Assembly: GCA_946055365.1 (NCBI GenBank)
Contig: CAMGFM010000004.1
Coordinates: forward strand, 1 to 23,372
Direction: 5' to 3'
DNA: 23,372 nucleotides
Origin: an uncultured Prevotella sp.
Lineage (GTDB): Bacteria; Bacteroidota; Bacteroidia; Bacteroidales; Bacteroidaceae
This document shows positions 14,396 to 22,903 of the stretch, piece by piece; within the stretch, counting starts at the first letter, position 1, and every line of letters begins with the position of its first letter. A model generated the notes under the pieces. It searched no databases and was not told the DNA's origin. It saw nothing but the letters and a program-made list of their open reading frames with translations. Both the position numbers and the translations under genes were made by a program.

Positions 14396-16252
14396 ATGAC
14401 AGACATATTCAACTACAGACGGCGCGCCGCGTCTGCCGTGCATGTGGGCGGCGTGACCATGGGCGGCAGCGAGCCTATAAGGGTGCAGTCGATGACCACC
14501 GCCAACACCAACGACACAGAGGCTTGCGTGGAGCAGGCCATGCGCATCGTGGAGGCTGGCGGCGAGCTGGTGAGACTCACCACTCAGGGACGGCGCGAAG
14601 CCGAGAACCTCAGAAACATCAACGCCGCCCTGCGCTCCAAAGGCATAGACACGCCTCTCGTGGCAGACGTGCATTTCAACGCAAACGTGGCTGACACGGC
14701 GGCTCTATACTCCGAGAAGGTGAGAATAAACCCCGGCAACTATGTAGACCCCGCACGTGTGTTCAAAAAGATAGATTATACCGACGAGGAGTATGCCGCG
14801 GAGCTTGAGAAGATAGAGGCACGCCTCGTGCCGTTCATAAACATCTGCAAGGCCAACAACACCGCCGTGAGAATAGGCGTGAACCACGGCTCGCTCTCCG
14901 ACCGCATCATGTCGCGCTATGGCGACACGCCCGAGGGCATGGTGGAGAGCTGCATGGAGTTTCTGCGTATATTCAGGAAAGAAGACTTCCACAACGTGGT
15001 CATATCTATCAAGGCCTCAAACACAGTGGTCATGGTGCGCACAGTGAGGCTGCTCGTGAGCGAGATGGAAAAGGAAGACATGCACTATCCGCTGCACCTC
15101 GGAGTGACAGAGGCGGGCGAGGGCGAGGACGGACGCATCAAGAGCGCGGTGGGAATAGGCGCGCTGCTCGCCGACGGCATAGGCGACACGGTGAGAGTGA
15201 GCCTCAGCGAAGAGCCGGAGGCAGAGATACCCGTGGCAAAGCACCTCACGCAATATGTGACGCAGCGTGAGGGACACATGATGATACCGGGCGAGGCCGC
15301 ACCTGCCTTTGACTACATCAGACCCTCACGACGGCCCACCAAAGCCGTGGCAGACATAGGCGGCGACAACGTGCCGACGGTGATGGTGTCGCAACTGGCA
15401 CACGACGGCAACACCGCCTACAGGCTCGACATGACTCCCGACTATATCTACTGTGGCTCATGCCTGCCCGAAAGGCCTGCCGAGGGACAGAAATACATCG
15501 TCGACTTCAACGCCTATAAGGGCGAGGCAAACACCTACCCCATCTTCCCGCACAACGCCATGCCCTTCCTGACGGCGGTAAAGGCAGACGTGAAGTTTCT
15601 CGTGCTGCAATATGGCGTAAACGTGGAGGAATATGCGGCCTGTCTCAAACGCCACCCCGAAGTGGTGGTGGTCGTGATGAGCCGACATCAAAACAAGCTC
15701 GGCGAACAGCGTGCCTTAGTGCATGAGATGTGGCGGAGCGGCGTGACCAACCCCGTAGTGTTCGCGCAGATGTACAGCCACACGACCACGGAGAAAGCCG
15801 ACTTGCAGCTCGAGGCCGCCGCCGACATGGGCGCGCTCATGATTGACGGGCTGTGTGACGGACTATGGCTCATGAACGACGGGGACATTGCCGACGCAGA
15901 CATTGCAGAGACGGCCTTTGGCATACTTCAGGCGGCAAGGCTGCGCACATCGAAGACTGAATATATATCATGCCCGGGATGCGGACGCACTCTCTATGAC
16001 CTGCGCTCAACCATAGCGCGCATCAAGCATGCCACCGCCCACATGAAAGGGCTGAAGATAGGCATCATGGGGTGCATAGTGAACGGGCCGGGCGAGATGG
16101 CCGACGCCGACTATGGCTATGTGGGCGCAGGACCCGGCAGAATATCGCTCTACAAGCAGAAGACCTGCGTGGAAAAGACCATTCCCGAGGAGGAGGCGGT
16201 GGAGCATCTGCTGAGACTCATTGAACACGACCACGGCAACGCAGGCAAATAA
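14396..16252 (+). CDS. ispG: 4-hydroxy-3-methylbut-2-enyl diphosphate synthase (long-form IspG/GcpE)
   Basis: A 618-residue enzyme of the MEP isoprenoid pathway that converts MEcPP to HMBPP using electrons from a [4Fe-4S] cluster. The N-terminal TIM barrel (IRVQSMTTANTND at about 28-40, LVADVHFNANVA, KVRINPGNY) is followed by the inserted domain that makes the long form of Bacteroidetes, Chlamydiae and plants. The C-terminal cluster domain carries Cys526 and Cys529 (CPGCGRTLYDL), Cys560 (MGCIVNGPGE) and Glu567, the expected three-Cys-one-Glu ligand set. All key residues are present. Initiation at ATG 14396 leaves the conserved FNYRRR start intact. The repeat before it may influence translation; that is inference. 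Confidence 0.97.
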   Translation: MTDIFNYRRRAASAVHVGGVTMGGSEPIRVQSMTTANTNDTEACVEQAMRIVEAGGELVRLTTQGRREAENLRNINAALRSKGIDTPLVADVHFNANVADTAALYSEKVRINPGNYVDPARVFKKIDYTDEEYAAELEKIEARLVPFINICKANNTAVRIGVNHGSLSDRIMSRYGDTPEGMVESCMEFLRIFRKEDFHNVVISIKASNTVVMVRTVRLLVSEMEKEDMHYPLHLGVTEAGEGEDGRIKSAVGIGALLADGIGDTVRVSLSEEPEAEIPVAKHLTQYVTQREGHMMIPGEAAPAFDYIRPSRRPTKAVADIGGDNVPTVMVSQLAHDGNTAYRLDMTPDYIYCGSCLPERPAEGQKYIVDFNAYKGEANTYPIFPHNAMPFLTAVKADVKFLVLQYGVNVEEYAACLKRHPEVVVVVMSRHQNKLGEQRALVHEMWRSGVTNPVVFAQMYSHTTTEKADLQLEAAADMGALMIDGLCDGLWLMNDGDIADADIAETAFGILQAARLRTSKTEYISCPGCGRTLYDLRSTIARIKHATAHMKGLKIGIMGCIVNGPGEMADADYGYVGAGPGRISLYKQKTCVEKTIPEEEAVEHLLRLIEHDHGNAGK

Positions 16253-16433
16253 AAAGGCCTGGGCACTGTTGCAGGGCAACGGGCGGCACACCCCAGCCAT
16301 GGCAATGACGGCGGCAGACACGTCAAGAGCCTATGCTGGCCACACGCCGTCCCTCGCCCCACAACCTGCCTTAACGCCTCACTTCATCCTTGGCGCACTA
16401 ACGCACAAGCACAGGGCTTATGCGCAAAAGAAG

Positions 16434-16533
16434 AAGAGGCTCTTTCCTGAACAGAAAGAGGCACTTTCGCATAGGAAAAGAGGCTCTCCACACGCGCAAA
16501 GTGGCTCTTTGGCTAACGCAAAGAGCCACCTTG
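16434..16533. repeat. Array D: five units, 21-22 base pitch, core AAAGAGGCTCTTT
   Basis: Cores: AAGAGGCTCTTT (16434-16445), AAGAGGCACTTT (16456-16467), AAGAGGCTCTCC (16478-16489), AAGTGGCTCTTT (16499-16510) and the inverted AAAGAGCCACCTT (16520-16532). Starts are 22, 22 and 21 apart. Here the half-site is often AAAGAG with CTCTTT opposite, so some units stay palindromic with changed bases in both halves. The gap 16253-16722 has no gene: 16253-16430 shows nothing I can name beyond a weak GTTGC/GCAAC hairpin at 16268-16280, then this array, then array J. Confidence 0.85.
16497..16533. terminator. Hairpin formed by the last two units of array D
   Basis: CAAAGTGGCTCTTTG (16497-16511) and CAAAGAGCCACCTTG (16519-16533) pair at 14 of 15 positions with a 7-base loop. 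No real T-run follows, so it is a weaker terminator candidate than those in arrays B and C. It lies 245 bases after the ispG stop. Confidence 0.45.
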
Positions 16534-16557
16534 CAAACGTAGGGGCAACACCCATAT

Positions 16558-16695
16558 ACACGACACTAATATATAAGCAACTAAAGACACGCACACGACA
16601 CTAATATGTGCCTGCGCACACAAGCGCACGGCACACGTGTATATATACGACAAATACACGCACACTATACTGACACGCACACACGACACTAACAT
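16558..16695. repeat. Array J: three copies of ACACGACACTAAYAT
   Basis: ACACGACACTAATAT at 16558-16572 and 16593-16607, and ACACGACACTAACAT at 16681-16695. The spacings are 35 and 88 bases (88 is four times 22). The stretch between is CA/TA-rich with partial copies (ATACGACAAATAC near 16645). It forms the leader of the second PAP2 gene, ending 27 bases before ATG 16723. Confidence 0.6.
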
Positions 16696-16722
16696 ACACT
16701 TCTTTATAAACGGCAAATATTT

Positions 16723-17334
16723 ATGACACAATCTTTCAGGGACCTTTTGACCATTCTCAACCAATTGGACGAGAGCCTGCTGCTGTGGCTTAACTCTATG
16801 AACAGCCCATTGCTTGACCCCGTGATGTGGCTATTAAGCGACAGATGGGTGTGGATACCATTCTATATGGTGCTGACCTATATCGTGATGAGACGCTACA
16901 CGTGGCGGCACGGACTGCTGTGCCTCACTCTCGTGGCCCTGCTCATAACCCTGAGTGACCAGACATGCGCCACAGTCATACGCCCCCTTGTCATGAGGAT
17001 GCGCCCCACCACTCCCGACAACCCCATCTCGCACATCGTACACACCGTCAACAACTACCACGGAGGCAGATATGGCTTTCCCTCATGCCACGCCGCCAAC
17101 ACCTTTGCCCTCACCGTGTTTCTCTCGCTCTACCTGCGACGCACGGGCATGACCATACTGCTGGTGACATGGGCCGCGGTGGTGAGCTACTCGCGCATAT
17201 ATCTCGGGGTGCATTATCCCGGCGACATTCTATGCGGCCTCTGCATAGGCTCGTTCTATGCCCTGTGTCTGCATGGCGTGTATCGGCTGGTGTCACGACT
17301 ACATTTCATGCCTGCATACCGCACGGCACGTTAA
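16723..17334 (+). CDS. PAP2 family phosphatase (membrane)
   Basis: A 203-residue integral membrane protein with a near-canonical PAP2 active site. Motif 1 is around IRPLVMRMRP (Arg87-Pro95). Motif 2 is PSCHA at 120-124 with His123, which protonates the leaving group. Motif 3 is SRIYLGVHYPGD at 157-168 with Arg158, nucleophile His164 and Asp168. Several hydrophobic helices surround these (LLLWLNSM, VWIPFYMVLTYIVM, LCLTLVALLITL and others). The family removes phosphate from undecaprenyl diphosphate, phosphatidylglycerol phosphate, lipid A or similar lipids; I cannot tell which. PSCH in place of PSGH is a common variant. ATG 16723 follows an AT-rich leader and gives a full domain. A promoter is expected in the repeat-rich leader but I cannot place it. 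Confidence 0.92.
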   Translation: MTQSFRDLLTILNQLDESLLLWLNSMNSPLLDPVMWLLSDRWVWIPFYMVLTYIVMRRYTWRHGLLCLTLVALLITLSDQTCATVIRPLVMRMRPTTPDNPISHIVHTVNNYHGGRYGFPSCHAANTFALTVFLSLYLRRTGMTILLVTWAAVVSYSRIYLGVHYPGDILCGLCIGSFYALCLHGVYRLVSRLHFMPAYRTAR

Positions 17335-17371
17335 AGTATTCTAAATAGACCGCCCTCTCAAAAGATATGGG

Positions 17372-17379
17372 TAACTTTG
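17372..17379 (+). promoter_or_regulatory. Bacteroidota -7 box (TAACTTTG) for the GH3-like gene
   Basis: TAACTTTG fits TAnnTTTG and lies 24 bases before ATG 17404. It overlaps the in-frame TTG at 17377, so a longer protein starting there would have its start codon inside the promoter. No clear -33 TTTG is seen. Confidence 0.65.
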
Positions 17380-17403
17380 CGGTTTGTAAAAAAAGCAAAA
17401 CCA

Positions 17404-18939
17404 ATGAGCCTTACAAACATAATACGCATGGCGTTCCTGCCAAGACAGCACAGCCTGCAACGCCATTACAGCAGTCCCGAAGCATTGCAGCAAGAGGCCA
17501 TGACTCGTCTCGTGAAGAGGGCGGCAGACACGCAATATGGCAAAAGCCACATGTTCAACAGCATCGGCAGCTATGAATCCTTTGCCAAGAACGTGCCTGT
17601 AAACACCTATGAGGAACTCAAGGACTACATCGACCGCATGAGACACGGCGAAGCCGACGTGCTGTGGCCAGGCAAGGTGAGATGGTTTGCCAAGTCTTCA
17701 GGCACAACCAACGACAAGAGCAAGTTCATACCCGTGTCTGACGAGGGGCTGAGGCGCACGCACTACCGAGGAGGCACAGACGTGGTGGCACTGTATATGA
17801 GAAACAACCCCAAGAGCCGCATGTTTGACGGCAAGGGACTCATACTCGGAGGCAGCCACTCGCCCAACTACAACGTGGCAGGCTCAATAGTGGGCGACCT
17901 GAGCGCGATACTCATAGAAAACATCAACCCCCTCGTGAACCTCATAAGGGTGCCTGACAAGAAGACAGCCCTGCTCGCCGACTTTGACATCAAGAGAGAC
18001 CGCATAGCAAGAGCCACTCTCAATAAGAACATCACCAACATCTCGGGAGTGCCGTCGTGGATGATGAGCGTGATGGTGAGGGTGCTGGAGCTGTCGGGCA
18101 AAAAAAACATAAGCGAAGTGTGGCCCAACCTCGAGGTGTTCTTCCACGGGGGCATAGCCTTCACGCCCTATCGCAGCCTCTATGAGCAGATGATACCATC
18201 TGCAAACATGCACTATATGGAGACCTACAACGCCTCGGAGGGCTTCTTTGGCATACAGGACGACCCCAATGACAGTTCCATGCTGCTGATGCTCGACTAT
18301 GACGTGTTCTATGAGTTCCTGCCTATGGACGAATTTGACTCCGACCACCCCAACATAGTGCCTCTCGAGGGCGTGGAGACTGGCAGAAACTATGCCATGC
18401 TCATCTCCACGTCGTGCGGACTGTGGAGATATATGATAGGCGACACGGTGAAGTTCACGCAAAAACGTCCCTACAAGTTTGTCATCACGGGACGCACCAA
18501 ATATTTTATCAACGCCTTTGGCGAGGAACTCATACAGGACAACGCCGAGAAAGCCCTGGCATACGCCTGCAAGCTCACAGGAGCGGAGGTGAGGGAATAT
18601 ACCGCGGCTCCAGTCTACATGGACTCCAACGCCAAGTGCCGCCACCAGTGGCTCATAGAGTTTGTCAAGGAGCCAGAGTCAACGGAGAGGTTTGCACAAC
18701 TGCTCGACCAGCACCTGCAAACCGTCAACAGCGACTATGAGGCAAAGCGTTTCGGAGACATCACGCTGCAACACCTCGAGGTGATAAAGGCACGCCAGGG
18801 ACTGTTCTATGACTGGCTCAAGGCAAAAGGCAAGCTGGGAGGACAGCACAAGGTGCCGCGACTGTCAAACAACCGCAACAACATAGAGCAGATGCTGGCT
18901 CTCAACGACACGCCACACTTAACCGACAATGACGCATGA
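17404..18939 (+). CDS. GH3-family adenylating enzyme (bacterial GH3-like protein)
   Basis: A 511-residue cytoplasmic protein of the GH3 branch of the acyl-adenylate-forming superfamily, usually annotated GH3 auxin-responsive promoter family protein. The ATP-binding P-loop-like motif is SSGTTNDKSKF at 98-108. MHYMETYNASEGFFGIQDDP and RYMIGDTVKFTQKRPYKFVITGRTK (split by a few residues) are the later nucleotide-site motifs. The C-terminal lid domain follows after INAFGEELI. Plant members join amino acids to jasmonate or auxin; the bacterial substrate is unknown. I chose ATG 17404 because the longer reading starts within the -7 box. The stop overlaps the next start as ATGA, so the GH3-like protein and the Ig-like lipoprotein are probably made together. 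Confidence 0.88.
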   Translation: MSLTNIIRMAFLPRQHSLQRHYSSPEALQQEAMTRLVKRAADTQYGKSHMFNSIGSYESFAKNVPVNTYEELKDYIDRMRHGEADVLWPGKVRWFAKSSGTTNDKSKFIPVSDEGLRRTHYRGGTDVVALYMRNNPKSRMFDGKGLILGGSHSPNYNVAGSIVGDLSAILIENINPLVNLIRVPDKKTALLADFDIKRDRIARATLNKNITNISGVPSWMMSVMVRVLELSGKKNISEVWPNLEVFFHGGIAFTPYRSLYEQMIPSANMHYMETYNASEGFFGIQDDPNDSSMLLMLDYDVFYEFLPMDEFDSDHPNIVPLEGVETGRNYAMLISTSCGLWRYMIGDTVKFTQKRPYKFVITGRTKYFINAFGEELIQDNAEKALAYACKLTGAEVREYTAAPVYMDSNAKCRHQWLIEFVKEPESTERFAQLLDQHLQTVNSDYEAKRFGDITLQHLEVIKARQGLFYDWLKAKGKLGGQHKVPRLSNNRNNIEQMLALNDTPHLTDNDA

Positions 18940-20897
18940 CAAGACTTCTTATCACAACTCTCATCATAGCGATGGCCTGCGTGTCTTGCGCCAAGATGGG
19001 AAGACCCGACGGGGGATGGTATGACGAGACTCCGCCACACGTCATAGGCGCAACGCCGGCAGACAGAGCCACCGGGGTGAAGACAAAGAGGGTGAGAATA
19101 TTGTTTGACGAATATATCAAGCTCGACAACGCCACGGAAAAGGTGGTGGTTTCGCCGCCGCAGCTCGAACAACCCGAGATAAAGACCATGGGCAGAAGCA
19201 TAGAGGTGACACTGCAAGACACACTCAAGCATGACGTGACCTACACTATAGACTTCTCTGACGCCATCTCCGACAACAACGAGGGCAACCCCCTCGGCAA
19301 CTATACCTACAGTTTCTCTACTGGCAACAGCATAGACACGCTGCAGGTGTCGGGCTATGTGTTGCAGGCAGAAGACCTCGAGCCTGTCAAAGGCACGCTC
19401 GTGGGACTCTATGACTATGCCGACGACTCCACTTTTGTGAGCGCGCCCATGCTGAGAGTGGCTCGCACCGACTCGCGCGGCTTCTTCTCCATCAAGGGAG
19501 TGTCGCCCGGCGACTACCGCATAAACGCTCTCAACGACATGGACGGCGACCTGTGCTTCTCGCAAAAGGGCGAGCGCATAGCCTTCAGCGACCGTAAGGT
19601 GACCCCATCGTGCGCCCCGGCCTTCAGACAAGACACTCTGTGGCTCGACTCGCTGAGGATAAGGTCTATTGAACGTGTACCCTACACGCGCTTCATGCCC
19701 GATGACATAGTGCTGCTTGCCTTTTGCGAGACCGTCACCGACCGCCATTTCCTAAAGGCAGAGCGCAAGACACCAGAGGCTTTCTCGCTGTTCTTCAGCT
19801 ACGGCCACACGCAGCTGCCGCAAATCAAGGCTCTCGACTTTGACGACAGCCGCGGATATGTCATAGAGCACACCGCCACGAATGACACCATAACCTATTG
19901 GCTCAGAGACACGGCTCTCGTCAACCGCGATACGCTCAGCATAGAGATGACATATATGGGCACCGACACGCTCGGATGCCTCATAAGCATGACCGACACG
20001 CTGCAACTGCTGGCCAAGACTTCCTATGAACAAAGGCTAAAGGACAAAGCCAAGGAGGAGGAGAACTGGCTCAAGATACAGGAAAAGAAAAAAAAGAAGG
20101 GACAACCCTATGACTCCATAATGCCGCAAAGGCTCGTGAAGCCCAGAATATACGTGGAGAACACGCTCGACCCCGACCGTAGCATAGTGTTTGAGTTTGA
20201 AAGACCGCTCGCAAAGATTGACTCCACAAAGATACACCTCTATGCCAAGATCGACACGCTGTGGTGCGAGACTCCCATAGCGTTCTCGCCGACAGGCAAA
20301 GACGCTCCCGACAGCACGGCAAGGCCAAGGGCGGCATCGCCACGCTTGTTTGAGCTGATTGCAGAGTGGCAGCCAGGCACGGAATATAGCCTCGAACTCG
20401 ACTCCATGGCCTTTGAGGACATCTACGGACTCGTCTCTCCCAAGCGCAAACACGGCTTTAAGGTGAACGCCCTGGAGGACTATGCCACCGTCATGTTCAC
20501 CTTTGACAACACGCAAGGACAGCAAATGGTGGTGGAACTGCTCAATGCGCAGGACGCAACCGTGAAGCGTGCCACCGTGGAGGACGGCACGGCACAGCTG
20601 TTTTTCATAAAGCCAGGCACCTACTATGCACGTCTCTTCATAGACAGCAACGCTAACGGCACGTGGGACACGGGCGAATATGCCACAGGACGGCAGCCTG
20701 AGACCGTGTTCTACTATCCGAGGGAGATAGAGTGCGTGGCTAAGAGGGACGCGACGCTGCATTGGGACCTCAACGGCACTCCCCTGCAACGACAGAAGCC
20801 CGACACAGTGAAGAAACAAAAGGCCGACAGCGTGCGCAAGACGAGAATGAGAAACGCCGAAAGGGCAAGAAAGCTGGGCATAGCCTATGGAGAATGA
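18936..20897 (+). CDS. Ig-like domain lipoprotein
   Basis: A 653-residue protein with a lipoprotein signal peptide: short basic start, LLITTLIIAMA core and lipobox CVSC with lipidated Cys18. Residues about 30-130 (PPHVIGATPADRATGV, IRFxEYI-like VRILFDEYIKLDN, YTIDFSDAISDNNEGNPLGNY split) match a bacterial Ig-like domain (Big_5 type) that senses or presents beta-sandwich surfaces. A short carboxypeptidase-regulatory-like strand region follows (GTLVGLYDYADD, RTDSRGFFSIKGVSPGDYRI split). A lysine-rich segment lies near 385 (KEEENWLKIQEKKKKKGQ). A second DxDxNG element, FIDSNANGTWDTGEY, occurs near 575. The tail is basic. It is presumably anchored at the outer membrane facing the periplasm or outside. 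It shares ATGA with the GH3-like gene. Function unknown. Confidence 0.85.
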   Translation: MTRLLITTLIIAMACVSCAKMGRPDGGWYDETPPHVIGATPADRATGVKTKRVRILFDEYIKLDNATEKVVVSPPQLEQPEIKTMGRSIEVTLQDTLKHDVTYTIDFSDAISDNNEGNPLGNYTYSFSTGNSIDTLQVSGYVLQAEDLEPVKGTLVGLYDYADDSTFVSAPMLRVARTDSRGFFSIKGVSPGDYRINALNDMDGDLCFSQKGERIAFSDRKVTPSCAPAFRQDTLWLDSLRIRSIERVPYTRFMPDDIVLLAFCETVTDRHFLKAERKTPEAFSLFFSYGHTQLPQIKALDFDDSRGYVIEHTATNDTITYWLRDTALVNRDTLSIEMTYMGTDTLGCLISMTDTLQLLAKTSYEQRLKDKAKEEENWLKIQEKKKKKGQPYDSIMPQRLVKPRIYVENTLDPDRSIVFEFERPLAKIDSTKIHLYAKIDTLWCETPIAFSPTGKDAPDSTARPRAASPRLFELIAEWQPGTEYSLELDSMAFEDIYGLVSPKRKHGFKVNALEDYATVMFTFDNTQGQQMVVELLNAQDATVKRATVEDGTAQLFFIKPGTYYARLFIDSNANGTWDTGEYATGRQPETVFYYPREIECVAKRDATLHWDLNGTPLQRQKPDTVKKQKADSVRKTRMRNAERARKLGIAYGE

Positions 20898-20925
20898 CAC
20901 ATATTATATATAATAAGGTACAAGC

Positions 20926-21741
20926 ATGAAGCATATCATAAGACTGATGTGCCTGATGATAGCCTTGACAGTGTGCCACACGTCGTCGCAGGCGCAATGC
21001 ACATTCAAGAACACGGCATTCAACTCAGGCGAATACCTCACCTACAACCTCTACTTCAACTGGCAGTTTGTGTGGGTAAAGGTTGGCAACGCGTCAATGT
21101 CCACCGTGCAGAGCAACTATCACGGCACGCCTGCCTACAGAGCGTCGCTCACCACGCGCACATCGCAAAAAGCCGACGGCTTTTTTGTCATGAGAGACAC
21201 GCTGCTGTGCTATAACTCGCTCGCCCTCGAGCCGCTCTACTATCGCAAAGGCGCACGAGAGGGCAAGAGATATACCGTGGACGAGGCTTTCTATACCTAT
21301 CCCAACGGACACATACAGCTGAAACAGCACCGACAGAGGCACGACGGCACGCACGACTGGAAGACTTCAACGCCGGGCGAGTGTGTCTATGACATGCTGA
21401 GCATATTTCTGAGGGCAAGGTCGTTCAACCCCGAGGGATGGAAAAAGGGACATAAGGTGAAGATACCCGTGTCTGACGGCACGAAGATACAGCAGGCCGT
21501 GCTGGAATATGGCGGCAAGACCAACGTCAAGGCCGACAACGGCAAGAAATACAGCTGCCTGCAACTGTCCTACAAGGAGCTTGAGAAAGACGGCAAGTAC
21601 AAGGAGATAGTGAGGTTCTATGTCACCGACGATGCCAATCACGTGCCTGTGAGGCTCGACATGTTCCTCAAGTTTGGCAGCGCAAAGGCCTTCCTCGTCA
21701 GCATGAAAGGCGTGAGGCATCCCGTCACATCAATAAAATGA
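20926..21741 (+). CDS. DUF3108 domain protein, exported
   Basis: A 271-residue protein with a type I signal peptide (residues 1-23, cleavage near SQA/Q) and one DUF3108 domain over most of the mature chain. Recognisable parts are FNSGEYLTYNLYFNWQFVWV (about 32-51), where the GE-LTY start is the family hallmark, ALEPLYYRKGAREGKRY, and CVYDMLSIFLRAR near 155. The fold is thought to be a periplasmic beta-barrel-like structure; no function is established. It begins 28 bases after the Ig-like lipoprotein gene, so it likely belongs to the same transcript starting at the GH3-like gene. An AAGGTA word precedes the start, resembling the repeats before ispG. Confidence 0.88.
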   Translation: MKHIIRLMCLMIALTVCHTSSQAQCTFKNTAFNSGEYLTYNLYFNWQFVWVKVGNASMSTVQSNYHGTPAYRASLTTRTSQKADGFFVMRDTLLCYNSLALEPLYYRKGAREGKRYTVDEAFYTYPNGHIQLKQHRQRHDGTHDWKTSTPGECVYDMLSIFLRARSFNPEGWKKGHKVKIPVSDGTKIQQAVLEYGGKTNVKADNGKKYSCLQLSYKELEKDGKYKEIVRFYVTDDANHVPVRLDMFLKFGSAKAFLVSMKGVRHPVTSIK

Positions 21742-21752
21742 TGAAAAAAACG

Positions 21753-21764
21753 CGGTATATACCG
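21753..21764. promoter_or_regulatory. Perfect palindrome CGGTATATACCG
   Basis: The 12-base palindrome CGGTATATACCG lies 11 bases after the DUF3108 stop and about 100 bases before the peptidase gene, flanked on the left by A7. Read on the minus strand, it is followed by CG and then T7 and would look like a short terminator, although no minus-strand gene is near. An operator for the peptidase gene is the other option. Confidence 0.4.
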
Positions 21765-21862
21765 TGTGTCCTCATCAAAGGCAAAGTGAAAAGACGGGAG
21801 ACCTGCCACCTGTTTTCATTAAAGACAATACACAACCCCCAAAACCACATAGCTATATACAC

Positions 21863-22894
21863 ATGCGACGCACACTAATCCTGCACTTCATACTCTGCAC
21901 ACTCATGCTCTGCTCATGCTCACGCACGGGCGAGACAAGTCCCGGACGACACCGCGCAAAGACATTTACCGACGAGGTGAGGCTGGCATACACTCCCGTG
22001 AAAGACCAAGGCAACAGTCACCTCTGCTGGGCATACGCCATGCTCTCAACAATAGAGACCGAACACATACAGATGGGCGACTCGGTGCATCTCTCCGTGG
22101 ACTATGTGGTGCGCAAGCTGCTTGCCGAGCAGGCACGATGCCACTTCCTCTCCTATGGCTATGACCGCGTGACGCTCAGAGGCACAATGCCGCTGCTGCT
22201 GAGACTCATCAACGAATATGGCATACTGCCCTACCACTCCTACAACAGACCCGGACTCAACTATGAGGCCCTGTGCAAGCGCATAGTGCAGATTTCAAAC
22301 ACCTGCAACGACATGGCTCTGCTCGGCGAGCGCACGGAGCGTATGCTCGACCAGCGCATAGGACACCTGCCTAACAACGTCTATATGCTGGGGGCGGAAT
22401 ACACGCCGCAGGAGTTTGCACACAGCGTGTGCATGAGGGGCGAATACATAGCCATGACGAGCTTCACGCACCACCCATTCGGCGATGCCTTCATACTCGA
22501 GATACCCGACAACTACTCCGACGAGGTTTTCTATAACGTGCCGATAGACATACTGATGCAAAGAATGGAAAACTCGCTGCGCAAGGGACACCCCGTGTGC
22601 TGGGAGGGAGACGTGACAGAGCCGGGATTCTCATTTGAGAAGGGCATAGCCGACACACCACGCAGGCAGCCATGCACACAGCAGCAGAGGCAAAGGGAGT
22701 TTGAGAGGCGCAACACCACCGACGACCATTGCATGTCGCTGATAGGACTGGCTCACGACGACAAAGGCAAAAAATATTTCATCGCCAAGAACTCCTGGGG
22801 CAAGAACAACCCCTATGGCGGACTGATGTATCTGTCGGAAAACTACGTGAGAGAGAAGACCATAGCCATCGTGGTAAAGAACATTAACATGTGA
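21863..22894 (+). CDS. Papain-family (C1) cysteine peptidase lipoprotein
   Basis: A 343-residue predicted lipoprotein peptidase. Residues 1-18 form the signal peptide with lipobox LCSC (lipidated Cys19). The mature protein has the C1 catalytic set: Gln49 in VKDQGNSHLCWAYA (oxyanion), nucleophile Cys55, His289 in DDHCMSLIG and Asn310 in AKNSWG. The layout resembles the bleomycin hydrolase/aminopeptidase C branch, but it is shorter than the usual 400-450 residues of that group. Anchored on the periplasmic or outer face, it would cleave peptides. There is no obvious propeptide. I chose ATG 21863 because it gives a clean signal peptide; the upstream reading from a GTG at 21764 would bury the signal. 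It follows the DUF3108 gene by 121 bases. Confidence 0.87.
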   Translation: MRRTLILHFILCTLMLCSCSRTGETSPGRHRAKTFTDEVRLAYTPVKDQGNSHLCWAYAMLSTIETEHIQMGDSVHLSVDYVVRKLLAEQARCHFLSYGYDRVTLRGTMPLLLRLINEYGILPYHSYNRPGLNYEALCKRIVQISNTCNDMALLGERTERMLDQRIGHLPNNVYMLGAEYTPQEFAHSVCMRGEYIAMTSFTHHPFGDAFILEIPDNYSDEVFYNVPIDILMQRMENSLRKGHPVCWEGDVTEPGFSFEKGIADTPRRQPCTQQQRQREFERRNTTDDHCMSLIGLAHDDKGKKYFIAKNSWGKNNPYGGLMYLSENYVREKTIAIVVKNINM

Positions 22895-22903
22895 CGTACA
22901 TGT

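Noticed and set aside
18807..19748. Long minus-strand open frame of 313 codons (and similar ones at 20037-20900, 5090-5833, 7916-8686)
   Set aside because: They are antisense to well-recognised genes, show no family signature and follow from the strong third-position bias of GC-rich coding DNA.
21753..21764. Minus-strand terminator at CGGTATATACCG followed by CG and T7
   Set aside because: There is no minus-strand gene nearby and the arms are only four or five pairs; kept as a palindrome of unknown role.
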